Below, piece by piece: positions 43,201 through 52,069 of a DNA stretch of 64,000 bases. The notes beneath the pieces are model-generated. The model was not told where the DNA came from and did no database searches. It saw only the letters and a list, made by a program, of their open reading frames with translations. Within the stretch, counting starts at the first letter, position 1; every line of letters starts with the position of its first letter. The stretch spans positions 173,577 to 237,576 of the forward strand of contig JAFWYP010000001.1 in NCBI GenBank assembly GCA_017517665.1. The letters run 5' to 3'. This DNA is from Clostridia bacterium (lineage in GTDB: Bacteria; Bacillota; Clostridia; Oscillospirales; Acutalibacteraceae). The position numbers were made by a program, and so were the translations under genes.

Positions 43201-44139
43201 ATGAAACACATTTTTGTTATCAACCCTGCGGCAGGTCAGGGAAAATCACTTGATTTCATTAAAGCAAAAATTGAAGCTGTTGCAAAAAAATATGACCTTG
43301 ACTATGAAATGTACATCACCGAGAAGAAGGGCGACGGCATCGAATATGTTGAAGAAAGGGCAAAAAGCGGCGAAGAGATTCGTTTCTATGCCTGCGGCGG
43401 TGACGGTACTCTCTATGATGTTGTAAACGGTGCATACGGCTATAAGAATGTTCAGGTAGCCGTTGTTCCCCTCGGCTCGGGTAACGATTTTATCCGTCTT
43501 TTCGGTACTCAGGAGGAATTCCTTGAGCTTGAAGACCAGATTGAAGGTGTTCCCGTTGAGCTTGACCTTATCAAGTGCGGCAATGAAATTGCAATCAACC
43601 AGTGCTCCATGGGTATGGATGCCGAGGTTTGTGCAATGCAGGGCAAAATCAAAAAATTTCCTCTTGTAACGGGTGAGGGTGCATATTATATCGGCTGCAT
43701 TTATGCGATTATGAGAAAGTTCCACAATAAATTCACAATCACAATTGACGATGATGAGTTTGTTTCAAAGGACTGTCTTTTCTGCTTCTGCGGAAATTCA
43801 AGATGGTACGGCGGCGGATTTATGGCTGCACCTCTTGCACAGCCCGATGACGGACTTCTTGATTTTGTTATTGTTGAAGCGAGTGTAAGCAGAGCAAAGC
43901 TTGTGACTCTCCTCAATAAATATAAGAGAGGCGAGCATCTTGACTGGGATATCACAACCTTCAAGAGAGGCAAGAAGCTTACCATTCACAGCGATTCACC
44001 TGCAGCGGTAAACGTCGACGGCGAATGCAAATTCATAACCGATACTTCGTTTGAGCTTATTGAAAAGGGCATGACATTTGTTGTTCCCAGAAAATCAAAG
44101 TTCCTTGTTGAAAGAGAAGAACGCCTTGCAGGCAAATAA
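43201..44139 (+). CDS. Diacylglycerol/lipid kinase family protein (YegS/DgkB-like)
   Basis: 312 residues from ATG 43201, after GGGAGGAAGATTTAAA; the longer ORF from 43153 begins inside the methyltransferase gene. Catalytic-domain motifs: INPAAGQGKS (about 7), CGGDGTLYDVVNG (about 65) and PLGSGNDFIRLFG. The C-terminal beta-sandwich contains PDDGLLDFVIV. The family transfers phosphate from ATP to a lipid such as diacylglycerol. Peripheral membrane enzyme. Confidence 0.9.
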   Translation: MKHIFVINPAAGQGKSLDFIKAKIEAVAKKYDLDYEMYITEKKGDGIEYVEERAKSGEEIRFYACGGDGTLYDVVNGAYGYKNVQVAVVPLGSGNDFIRLFGTQEEFLELEDQIEGVPVELDLIKCGNEIAINQCSMGMDAEVCAMQGKIKKFPLVTGEGAYYIGCIYAIMRKFHNKFTITIDDDEFVSKDCLFCFCGNSRWYGGGFMAAPLAQPDDGLLDFVIVEASVSRAKLVTLLNKYKRGEHLDWDITTFKRGKKLTIHSDSPAAVNVDGECKFITDTSFELIEKGMTFVVPRKSKFLVEREERLAGK

Positions 44140-44148
44140 GAGGTTTTT

Positions 44149-45285
44149 ATGAAAAATACCAATGCAGTAAAATTCAATTCATCGGGAAAGCTTATCATCA
44201 TGCAGGTCAGCGATACGCAGGATATGAAATATGTCCGCAAAGCGATGGTTAAAATGCTTGATAATGCCTATGATTTGTTAAAACCCGACCTTGTTCTGTT
44301 TACGGGCGATAATATCCTCGGAAATCATCTGCTTGATGCCCGTTTCGGAAACCGTCAGATTGCAAGCGGCAAGGTGGCAACATTGCAGATTATGAAGGAA
44401 TCCATTCATCATATCTGTGCACCTCTTGAAAAAAGAAAAATTCCGTTTGCGATGATTTACGGCAACCACGACGATATGAATGTTGTTTCAAAGGATGAAC
44501 AGGCGGATATTTACAGAAGCTATTCAATGTGTCTGCCGATGAATACACGTAATGGCAAGGTTGACTGCGACACATACAATATTCCCGTTTATTCAAGTGA
44601 TGGCGAAAAGGTAAAGTTCAATCTGTGGATGCTTGACAGTGCATGGCATGACAAATTTGAAGATAAATGCTATACCGCAATAAAGCCCGAAACCGTTGAA
44701 TGGTATAAGGAAACATCTGCAAAGCTTAAGGAAGAAAACGGTGGAAATCCTGTTCCATCTCTTATGTTTGCGCATATTCCTCTTCCTGAAATTACAAATC
44801 TTATTGAGCAGTGCGGACCTGATGATACGGGTGCTGTTCTGACCCATAAAAAAGGCTGGTGCAGACTCAGACCTGATATTGCCAGAGGAACGATGCTCGA
44901 ATATCCGAGTATTCTTGAGGAGTCGGCAGGCCTTTTTGATGCCGCTCTTGAATGCGGAGATGTAAAAGGCATTGTTTCGGGTCATGACCATGTAAACTGT
45001 TTTGAGGGTAAATATAAAGGTATAGATTTTATTCAGACTTCATGTGCTTCTTTCCGCTGCTACGGCGGAACAATGCGCGGAGTCAGAATCTTTGAAATTG
45101 ATGAAAGAGACCCCGAAAATTACATGACTTATTTCTTTAACTACGCAGATCTTTGCGGCAGAGGAATCGGCGCAAAAATGAGATATTTCTGGGATGCTGA
45201 TGAGCTTGAAAAAACAAAATCGGCAGTTCTTGCGGGCACAGCCGTTGCGGCTGGTATTGCAGGCGCTGTAATAAAAAAGAAATGA
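44149..45285 (+). CDS. Calcineurin-like metallophosphoesterase
   Basis: 378 residues. Motifs in order: QVSDTQD, LFTGDNILG, YGNHDD, FAHIPLPE and VSGHDHVN, i.e. the full two-metal set with GDNxxG in place of GDLxxxG. The C-terminal end (about 355-375, AGTAVAAGIAGAVIKKK) is a hydrophobic stretch with a positive tail, suggesting a membrane anchor or hairpin. It resembles the purple-acid-phosphatase-like group; substrate unknown. It starts 9 nt after the lipid kinase. Confidence 0.88.
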   Translation: MKNTNAVKFNSSGKLIIMQVSDTQDMKYVRKAMVKMLDNAYDLLKPDLVLFTGDNILGNHLLDARFGNRQIASGKVATLQIMKESIHHICAPLEKRKIPFAMIYGNHDDMNVVSKDEQADIYRSYSMCLPMNTRNGKVDCDTYNIPVYSSDGEKVKFNLWMLDSAWHDKFEDKCYTAIKPETVEWYKETSAKLKEENGGNPVPSLMFAHIPLPEITNLIEQCGPDDTGAVLTHKKGWCRLRPDIARGTMLEYPSILEESAGLFDAALECGDVKGIVSGHDHVNCFEGKYKGIDFIQTSCASFRCYGGTMRGVRIFEIDERDPENYMTYFFNYADLCGRGIGAKMRYFWDADELEKTKSAVLAGTAVAAGIAGAVIKKK

Positions 45286-45294
45286 TGTGATAAA

Positions 45295-46011
45295 ATGAAA
45301 AAAATTATTGCTGTTTTAATGGCAATTGCCATTGTTTTTACCGTTCCTTCCGTTGCGTTTGCGGCTGAAGAATTTGAACAGACAACGGCAGTTATTGAAG
45401 AAAATAACCCGACTCAAGAAGAAGCTTTTTTTGATGAAACAGAAACGCAAGAAGCTGTCAATGACGAAACCGTTGCAACTCTTTCGATTTGCAGCGCTAT
45501 ATATGTATGGCCGATTTCGGGACACACATGGATTTATGTCCATAATTATTCCGATGAACCTATTCAGGTAGGTCATTATGAAGTGCCCGTCGGTGAAGGT
45601 GTTTCCGTCGGCGTGTTTTCATTCTCCGTTAATGACGGATGGGGAATATACTATAATATAGAGGCTTACAAAGAAAACACCAAAAACCGCATGGATAAGG
45701 TTTGGTCAAAATCCACCGAGCTTGATGCCGATGAGCTTGACACACTTCATAACAGACTCCTCAGCTATCCGAACTACTGGGGCTTCGGCGGAAACTGCGC
45801 AACATTCGCTTTCTCAATGTGGAACAGCGTTACACATGAAGGATATTTCTCGCTTCTCATTCCCGCAATCACGCAGTTTATGCTCATGGTAAGCGGTGCT
45901 GAAAAGGGAACTCTTGAAATGTTCTGCCCTCCCAGAGAGCATGTTTACAGACTTAAAGGCTCAGGTGACAGCGCACATCTTGAATTGGCAAGCGATTACT
46001 CCGTAGGATGA
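45295..46011 (+). CDS. Secreted LRAT-like (permuted NlpC/P60-like) putative cysteine enzyme
   Basis: 238 residues with a clear signal peptide (MKKIIAVLMAIAIVF, cleavage near AFA at 23) and an acidic, Thr/Glu-rich linker to about 62. The domain that follows has a histidine motif SGHTWIYVHN (His77) and, about 90 residues later, GGNCATFAFSMW (Cys168). A His-first, Cys-later order with NCxxF is the pattern of circularly permuted papain-like folds such as LRAT. So a secreted hydrolase or acyltransferase is plausible. No family is proven. A 59-residue gene follows after 9 nt. Confidence 0.55.
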   Translation: MKKIIAVLMAIAIVFTVPSVAFAAEEFEQTTAVIEENNPTQEEAFFDETETQEAVNDETVATLSICSAIYVWPISGHTWIYVHNYSDEPIQVGHYEVPVGEGVSVGVFSFSVNDGWGIYYNIEAYKENTKNRMDKVWSKSTELDADELDTLHNRLLSYPNYWGFGGNCATFAFSMWNSVTHEGYFSLLIPAITQFMLMVSGAEKGTLEMFCPPREHVYRLKGSGDSAHLELASDYSVG

Positions 46012-46020
46012 GGTGCGATT

Positions 46021-46200
46021 ATGGCTAAAGAGAAAAGATTTGAAAAGGTTTATTCTCAGGATTTAGGCGGAGCGATGATATATGTTGACAAAGAAACAGG
46101 AGTTAATTATCTCTTCGTTGCCAACGGTTATGCAGGCGGTCTTACTCCCTTGCTTGACCGCGAAGGTAAGCCCGTGATAACACCGATAATCAATAAATAA
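46021..46200 (+). CDS. DUF6440-like small protein
   Basis: 59 residues, ATG 46021 after GAGGTGCGATT, ending TAA at 46200. The sequence includes GAMIYVDKETGVNYLFVANG and GGLTPLLDREGKPVI, a compact beta-rich protein matching my recollection of the DUF6440 family. There is no signal peptide, although its upstream partner is secreted. It follows the LRAT-like gene by 9 nt and precedes a terminator, so the two are likely co-expressed. Function unknown. Confidence 0.8.
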   Translation: MAKEKRFEKVYSQDLGGAMIYVDKETGVNYLFVANGYAGGLTPLLDREGKPVITPIINK

Positions 46201-46206
46201 TAATCA

Positions 46207-46242
46207 CTCAACTCTCGGGATTTCTCGGGAGTTGAGTTTTTT
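46207..46242 (+). terminator. Rho-independent terminator after the DUF6440-like gene
   Basis: CTCAACTC (46207-46214) pairs with GAGTTGAG (46229-46236) and extends inward by a few pairs, then six T. Confidence 0.9.
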
Positions 46243-46279
46243 GTTACACAAATGTAATAATAGTGTAATTATTTGTAAT

Positions 46280-46309
46280 TTGACAGTTTGAATTTCTTTG
46301 CTTTATAAT
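46280..46309 (+). promoter_or_regulatory. Promoter of the AT-rich exported-protein gene
   Basis: Perfect TTGACA (46280-46285) and TATAAT (46304-46309) with an 18-nt spacer. Confidence 0.65.
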
Positions 46310-46338
46310 TAAATTAAAGAAAAAACGGAGGTGTAAAT

Positions 46339-47502
46339 ATGAAAAGAATAATTGCTGTTTTGTGTATCTTTTGTTTCTTTTTTGGAGTTTTGAATTGCTG
46401 TGCAAAAGACATTTCAAATGAAGGTGAGACAACAACCGTTTTTGAAAATGCATCTGAAACAATAACCGATGCTTTAATCGAAGAAACTGAAAATTTAACA
46501 GAAGAAATAACAACTACACAGCCTGTGACTCATGCAAAGGCCAGCGAGATAATAATTGATGACGGAGAATACAGATACAAAATCAATAAAACCGATTTCG
46601 AGAAAAAATTTGATGAAGAATTGCTTTTAAAATTATCAGATATAATTCCGATGGAATTCGGTTATGAAGATTATGATAAATGGGATTCTTCTGCAAATGT
46701 AATTTTAAACGATGTGCTTCTCGGTAATGAATCGAGAATCGGATATTGGATAGAACGATATGATTTTGAAAGCAAACAAGCTAAAAAAGCTCAGGCAGAA
46801 ATGATGAGTTATAGCGAAGAGAATAAATTTCATGAGTATTTTGTTACAGATATTTCTAAAATAAATGAGTATCTGATTAAGCTTTTCGGACCGAATGCAG
46901 GGGTAATAGACAAGGGCGATTTTGAGGAGTATAGCGTAATTGCTAACAGTGAAAAACATCCGTTTGCAGATTTTGATTATAAATATAATTACAGATTTTG
47001 TTATTTGCCCGAAAGTAAATTAGTTGTGTGCGGTGTTAATGAGTTTGGTGGCGAAGAGACGAGAATGCCTTATATGTGTGATGTTAAGGAAAAAGACGGT
47101 TTATATATTGTCAGGGCTGTTTCGGGATCATTTGGATGTTATATGGGTAATTATAATTTTTTGACCAAACAAAATGATTGCCTTGAAAATCTTCACTGGT
47201 ATACTAAAGGCTATCTTGAAGAATGGATATATACAATTGCTATAGATGATAACGGTAATATGTATATGAAGAGTACCGAGATATCATATATTTTGCCTGA
47301 AAACGCAGAAAAAAACTATTATGCTGTTTCGGATGCTGAAATAAAAAACAATAGATATTCTTCGGATGAATTTACAGTTATCGGTACATTGTCAAAGAAT
47401 GAAAAGTTTTATTCTCCGATACGGGATTTTGAAGGGAGAAAGGTTGTTACCGAGAACTATATCGGTTTTGTTGATGAAGATTTGGTGGAAGAAATAAAAT
47501 GA
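46339..47502 (+). CDS. Exported protein of unknown function, possible lipoprotein
   Basis: 387 residues, ATG after AACGGAGGTGTAAAT. The N-terminus (MKRIIAVLCIFCFFFGVLNCC) is a signal sequence with two Cys near residue 20, so it may be a lipoprotein, though the lipobox is not canonical. A Thr/Glu-rich linker (about 28-70) separates it from a soluble domain. No domain is recognised. Base composition is more AT-rich than neighbours, with many AAA, ATA and GAA codons, which may indicate acquisition. It has its own promoter and terminator. Confidence 0.6.
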   Translation: MKRIIAVLCIFCFFFGVLNCCAKDISNEGETTTVFENASETITDALIEETENLTEEITTTQPVTHAKASEIIIDDGEYRYKINKTDFEKKFDEELLLKLSDIIPMEFGYEDYDKWDSSANVILNDVLLGNESRIGYWIERYDFESKQAKKAQAEMMSYSEENKFHEYFVTDISKINEYLIKLFGPNAGVIDKGDFEEYSVIANSEKHPFADFDYKYNYRFCYLPESKLVVCGVNEFGGEETRMPYMCDVKEKDGLYIVRAVSGSFGCYMGNYNFLTKQNDCLENLHWYTKGYLEEWIYTIAIDDNGNMYMKSTEISYILPENAEKNYYAVSDAEIKNNRYSSDEFTVIGTLSKNEKFYSPIRDFEGRKVVTENYIGFVDEDLVEEIK

Positions 47503-47507
47503 AAATT

Positions 47508-47548
47508 ATCCCCGAAAAGGTCTTGAGCCTTCTCGGGGATTTGTATTT
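47508..47548. terminator. Terminator between convergent genes
   Basis: ATCCCCGA (47508-47515) pairs with TCGGGGAT (47533-47540) plus inner AAGG/CCTT; a T-rich tract follows on the plus strand. Also positioned for the minus-strand IDH gene ending at 47560. Confidence 0.75.
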
Positions 47549-47559
47549 GTGTGTTTAAA

Positions 47560-48723
47560 TTAAAGAGTTGTGAGAGTTTCCATAACGTAGTTGCCGAAGT
47601 CTTCGCAGGTTGCGCCGTCGGCTCTGCCCGTAATCTTGAGTTTCTTTTCTTCGTACATACAGATGTCAAGTGCTCTTTCAAGCTTGTCTGCTTCAGCCTG
47701 CTTGCCGATGTGTGAAAGAAGCATAACGGCTGCTCTGAGCATTGAGCAGGGATCTGCATACTGTCCTCTGCCTTCTCTCATCATTCTGGGTGCAGAGCCG
47801 TGGATAGCTTCAAACATAGCGTATTTCTTGCCGATGTTTGCGCTGCCTGCTGTGCCTACGCCGCCCTGGAATTCAGCAGCCTCGTCTGTGATGATATCGC
47901 CGTAAAGATTGGGAAGAACGAATACCTTGAAGTCTGTTCTTCTTTTCTTGTCGATAAGCTTTGCGGTTGTGATATCGATATACCATTCATCGGTTGTGAT
48001 TTCGGGATATTCCTTGCCGATTTCCTTGCAGAGGTTGAGAAATTTACCGTCTGTTGTTTTGATAACGTTAGCCTTCTGAATGATTGAAACTCTGTCCTTC
48101 TTGTTTCTTCTTGCGTAGTCATATGCAAGTCTTGCAATTCTCTGTGTGCCCTCTGTTGTTGTAACAACAAAGTCCATTGCAAGGTCATCTGTTATGTTAA
48201 CACCCTTTGAACCGACTGCGTATGCACCTTCTGTGTTTTCACGGAAGAATGTCCAGTCAATGCCTTCTTCGGGAACCTTAACGGGACGGAGATTTGCAAA
48301 AAGGTCGAGTGCCTTTCTCATTGCAACATTAGCCGATTCGATGTTGGGCCAGGGATCGCCTGCCTGGGGAGTTGTTGTGGGTCCTTTGAGAATAACGGGG
48401 CATTTTTTGAGTTCTTCAAGAACGTCATCGGGAATTGCCTTGTTAACGGCAACGCGGTTTTCGATTGTAAGACCGTCGATTGTCTTGAACTCGATTTTGC
48501 CTGCTTCAACATCCTCTTTGAGGAGGAATTCAAGAACTCTTGCAGCTTCGTTTGTGATGATGGGGCCGATGCCGTCGCCGCCGCAAACGCCGATTGTGAG
48601 CTTATCAAGAGTTGAATAGTCGATGAAATCGCCCTGCTGTTTTATAGCTTCGCTTCTTGCGTCCTGTTCTCTGATAAGAGCTTCAAACTTTTCAAGAGCA
48701 GCCTTAATCTGTACTTCAGTCAT
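47560..48723 (-). CDS. Isocitrate/isopropylmalate dehydrogenase family, probable NAD-type isocitrate dehydrogenase
   Basis: 387 residues, minus strand. Family motifs: GVCGGDGIGP (about 45), FRENTEGAYAVGSKG, the metal-binding LPNLYGDIITDEAAEFQGGVG, and EAIHGSAPR. It sits 13 nt after the aconitase gene on the same strand, so isocitrate is the likely substrate and the product is 2-oxoglutarate for glutamate synthesis. Isopropylmalate or homoisocitrate activity cannot be excluded, but no leu genes are nearby. Confidence 0.88.
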   Translation of the reverse strand: MTEVQIKAALEKFEALIREQDARSEAIKQQGDFIDYSTLDKLTIGVCGGDGIGPIITNEAARVLEFLLKEDVEAGKIEFKTIDGLTIENRVAVNKAIPDDVLEELKKCPVILKGPTTTPQAGDPWPNIESANVAMRKALDLFANLRPVKVPEEGIDWTFFRENTEGAYAVGSKGVNITDDLAMDFVVTTTEGTQRIARLAYDYARRNKKDRVSIIQKANVIKTTDGKFLNLCKEIGKEYPEITTDEWYIDITTAKLIDKKRRTDFKVFVLPNLYGDIITDEAAEFQGGVGTAGSANIGKKYAMFEAIHGSAPRMMREGRGQYADPCSMLRAAVMLLSHIGKQAEADKLERALDICMYEEKKLKITGRADGATCEDFGNYVMETLTTL

Positions 48724-48735
48724 TTTTATGTCTCC

Positions 48736-50670
48736 TTATTTGCCGATATTCTTTGTGTAGTTGAGAAGTCCGCCGTCAAGAATCATTGCTGTCTGTCTGT
48801 CGGAATAATCATATGAAAGCTCATATTTTTCGCCCTTGGTTACGTTTTCAAGAACAACCTTTGCACCGTTCTTGATGTTTTCTCTGATATTATTAAGTGC
48901 GAGAATATCATCGGTGTCAATCTTGTCGTAATCATCGGGATTTGCAAATGTGAAAGGCATAATACCTGCATTTATGAGGTTTGCGCAATGGATTCTTGCG
49001 AATGATTTTGCGATAACAGCCTTGATTCCGAGATAGAGGGGAACAAGTGCAGCGTGTTCTCTCGATGAACCCTGACCGTAGTTTGCGCCGCCGATGATAA
49101 AACCTTTTCCTGCAGCCTTGCAGCGTTCTGCAAAATGCTCGTCACACTGCTTGAAGCAGAAGTTTGAAAGGAAAGGAATATTTGAACGGTAGGGGAGAAT
49201 CTTTGCGCCTGCAGGCATAATGTGGTCTGTTGTGATGTTGTCACCGACCTTGAGAATAGCGGGTGCTTCGATGCTTTCGGGAAGCTCAACGCTTGTGGGG
49301 AAGGGCTTGATGTTGGGGCCGTACTTAATTTCAACGCTGTCAGCCTCTTCAACACTTGCAGGAAGTTCAATCATGTTATCATTGATGATGAAACGCTCGG
49401 GCATTGTGATTTCGGGCATCTCGCCGAGTGTTCTCGGGTCAGTAAGATAACCTGTGATAGCCGATGCTGCCGCAACCTCGGGGCTTACAAGATAAATGCC
49501 TGCATCCGCTGTGCCGGAACGACCTTCAAAGTTTCTGTTGAAGGTGCGGAGTGAAACACCCTTTGACTGGGGTGACTGACCCATACCGATGCAGGGACCG
49601 CATGAACATTCAAGAAGTCTTGCGCCTGCGCAGAGGATATCGGAAAGCGCACCGTTGAGTGAAAGCATATTGAGAACCTGCATTGAACCCGGTGAAATGG
49701 TGAGGCTTACGTTTGGAGCAACCTTCTTGCCCTTGAGTATAGCCGCAACCTTGAGAAGGTCAAGCAGAGATGAGTTTGTGCATGAACCGATGCATACCTG
49801 GCTGATTTCAATGTTGCCGATTTCCTCAACGGTTTTTACGTTGTCGGGCATATGAGGCATAGCTGCCATGGGTGCAAGCTTGCAAAGGTCGATATCTATG
49901 ATTTCGTCGTATTCCGCATCAGCGTCGGGGAGAAGCTCTGTCCAGTCTTCTTCTCTGCCCTGAGCCTTGAGGAATGCCTTTGTGATTTCGTCTGAGGGAA
50001 AAACAGAGGTTGTTGCGCCGAGCTCTGCGCCCATATTTGTGATAGTTGCTCTTTCGGGAACAGAAAGAGTCTTTACACCCTCGCCGCCGTATTCGATGAT
50101 TTTACCTACGCCGCCCTTAACGCTCATGATGCGGAGAACTTCAAGGATGATGTCCTTTGCACCAACCCAGGGTGAAAGCTTGCCCGAAAGGCGTACAAGT
50201 GTCATTTTCGGCATTGTTGTGTAGTATGTACCGCCGCCCATTGCAACTGCAACGTCAAGACCGCCTGCACCGATAGCAAGCATACCGATACCGCCGCCTG
50301 TGGGTGTGTGGCTGTCCGAGCCGATAAGCGTTTTGCCGGGCTTGCCGAAGCGTTCAAGATGAAGCTGGTGGCAGATACCGTTGCCGGGCTTTGAGAAGAG
50401 AAGACCTCTTTTCTTTGCAACGCTCTGAATAAATCTGTGGTCATCCGCGTTTTCAAAGCCGTTCTGAAGAGTGTTGTGGTCGATATATGAAACGGAAAGC
50501 TCTGTGCGTACCCTTTCAACGCCCATTGCTTCAAATTCAAGATATGCCATTGTACCCGTAGCATCCTGAGTTAGTGTCTGGTCAATCCTGAGACCGATTT
50601 CGGTGCCGGGTATCATTTCGCCGCTGACAAGATGGCTCTTAATCAGCTTCTGACCTATTGTCATTCCCAT
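48736..50670 (-). CDS. Aconitate hydratase
   Basis: 644 residues, minus-strand start 7 nt after AGGAGG. Cluster motifs CIGSCTNSS and CSCGPCIGMG carry the Cys ligands of the 4Fe-4S centre. The N-terminal dehydratase region (GSDSHTPTGGGIGMLAIGAGG) and C-terminal swivel domain (YGQGSSREHAALVPLYLG) are in one chain. Length fits the shorter bacterial aconitase group. It forms an operon with the downstream IDH gene, giving citrate to 2-oxoglutarate. Citrate synthase is not visible here. Confidence 0.93.
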   Translation of the reverse strand: MGMTIGQKLIKSHLVSGEMIPGTEIGLRIDQTLTQDATGTMAYLEFEAMGVERVRTELSVSYIDHNTLQNGFENADDHRFIQSVAKKRGLLFSKPGNGICHQLHLERFGKPGKTLIGSDSHTPTGGGIGMLAIGAGGLDVAVAMGGGTYYTTMPKMTLVRLSGKLSPWVGAKDIILEVLRIMSVKGGVGKIIEYGGEGVKTLSVPERATITNMGAELGATTSVFPSDEITKAFLKAQGREEDWTELLPDADAEYDEIIDIDLCKLAPMAAMPHMPDNVKTVEEIGNIEISQVCIGSCTNSSLLDLLKVAAILKGKKVAPNVSLTISPGSMQVLNMLSLNGALSDILCAGARLLECSCGPCIGMGQSPQSKGVSLRTFNRNFEGRSGTADAGIYLVSPEVAAASAITGYLTDPRTLGEMPEITMPERFIINDNMIELPASVEEADSVEIKYGPNIKPFPTSVELPESIEAPAILKVGDNITTDHIMPAGAKILPYRSNIPFLSNFCFKQCDEHFAERCKAAGKGFIIGGANYGQGSSREHAALVPLYLGIKAVIAKSFARIHCANLINAGIMPFTFANPDDYDKIDTDDILALNNIRENIKNGAKVVLENVTKGEKYELSYDYSDRQTAMILDGGLLNYTKNIGK

Positions 50671-50707
50671 AATCCATCCTCCTGTTTATTAAAAACAATA
50701 ATATATA

Positions 50708-50736
50708 ATTTTATGTCAACAATCGCCGTTTGTCAA
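50708..50736 (-). promoter_or_regulatory. Promoter of the aconitase-IDH operon
   Basis: On the minus strand, TTGACA (50736-50731), a 17-nt spacer and TAAAAT (50713-50708), 38 nt from the aconitase start. Confidence 0.65.
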
Positions 50737-50769
50737 GTAAAAACTATACTTTATTTTTTGTTATAGATG

Positions 50770-50798
50770 TTGACTTTTTTTATTGATATTGTTATACT
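50770..50798 (+). promoter_or_regulatory. Promoter of the pyr operon
   Basis: TTGACT (50770-50775), a 17-nt spacer and TATACT (50793-50798), only 29 nt before pyrC. There is no room for a PyrR-type attenuator leader. Confidence 0.6.
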
Positions 50799-50827
50799 TA
50801 TTAGAGTATTGATGAAAGGAAAAGACT

Positions 50828-52069
50828 ATGAGTTTTACTGTTAAAGGATGCAAAAAATACGGTAAGGATATGCCCGTAGATATTTCTGTTTCAGGCGGCG
50901 TTTTCGGCGGTGCTTCGGGTACTGTTTTTCAATTTGATAATTGTGCTGTTTTTCCCGGCTTTATTGATGTTCATGTTCATCTCAGAGAGCCGGGATTTTC
51001 TTATAAAGAAACGGTTTCAACGGGAACAAAAGCGTGTGCAAGAGGCGGTTACACAACCGTTTGCTCAATGCCTAATCTCAATCCCGTTCCCGACAACAAA
51101 GGGAATCTTGATGCTCAGCTTGAGCTTGTAAATAACAATGCCGTAATTAACGTTAAACCCTACGGTTCAATAACCGTCGGTCAGAACGGACAGGCTCTTT
51201 CCGATATGGATGCGATGCTTGAAAATGTTTGTGCTTTTTCCGATGACGGAAAGGGTGTTCAGAGTGAAGAAATGATGAGACAGGCAATGCTTAAGGCAAA
51301 GTCGCTTGGTAGAATGATAGTTGCTCATTGCGAGGATAACTCTCTTCTTGAAGGCGGATATATCCACAAGGGCAAGTATGCCGAAAAACACGGACACAGA
51401 GGAATCTGCTCCGAAAGCGAATGGAAACCCATTGAGCGCGATTTGAAGCTTGCAAAGGAAACGGGCTGTGCATACCATGTCTGCCATATCTCAACAAAAG
51501 AAAGCGTTGAGCTTATCAGAAAAGCAAAGGCAGATGGTGTTGATGTAACTTGCGAAACCGCACCGCATTATCTTATTCTCAGCGATAAGGATTTGCAGGA
51601 GCATGGCAGATTCAAAATGAATCCTCCGCTTCGTGACGAAAGCGACAGACTTGCACTTATTGAAGGCATCTGTGACGGCACAATAGATATGATTGCAACA
51701 GACCATGCACCTCATTCTGCAGAAGAAAAGGGCAGAGGTCTTGAAAAGAGCGCAATGGGTATTGTCGGAATAGAAACCGCATTTCCGCTGCTATATACAT
51801 ATCTCGTTAAGGAAAACATCATAACATTAGATAAATTAATTGAGCTTATGAGCATAAATCCTGCAAAAAGATTCAGCTTTAACAGCTCACTCGAAAACGG
51901 TATGCCCGCTGATTTTACCGTGTTTGATTTGGACAAAAAATATATAATTAATCCCGATGATTTTCTTTCAAAAGGCAGAGCAACTCCGTTTGAAGGATAT
52001 GAAGTATACGGCGAATGCCTTATGACTGTATGTAACGGAAAAATCGCATGGAAAAAGGAGGATAAATAA
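50828..52069 (+). CDS. pyrC: Dihydroorotase
   Basis: 413 residues, class I type. The metal motif DVHVHLREPG is near residue 46. AHCEDNSLLEGG, VCHISTKESVELI, CETAPHYLIL, the active-site ATDHAPHSAEEK and the end GRATPFEGYEVYG are present. It interconverts carbamoyl-aspartate and dihydroorotate in UMP synthesis. First gene of pyrC-K-D-F-E-B-I; its stop overlaps the pyrK start by 1 nt. Confidence 0.97.
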   Translation: MSFTVKGCKKYGKDMPVDISVSGGVFGGASGTVFQFDNCAVFPGFIDVHVHLREPGFSYKETVSTGTKACARGGYTTVCSMPNLNPVPDNKGNLDAQLELVNNNAVINVKPYGSITVGQNGQALSDMDAMLENVCAFSDDGKGVQSEEMMRQAMLKAKSLGRMIVAHCEDNSLLEGGYIHKGKYAEKHGHRGICSESEWKPIERDLKLAKETGCAYHVCHISTKESVELIRKAKADGVDVTCETAPHYLILSDKDLQEHGRFKMNPPLRDESDRLALIEGICDGTIDMIATDHAPHSAEEKGRGLEKSAMGIVGIETAFPLLYTYLVKENIITLDKLIELMSINPAKRFSFNSSLENGMPADFTVFDLDKKYIINPDDFLSKGRATPFEGYEVYGECLMTVCNGKIAWKKEDK

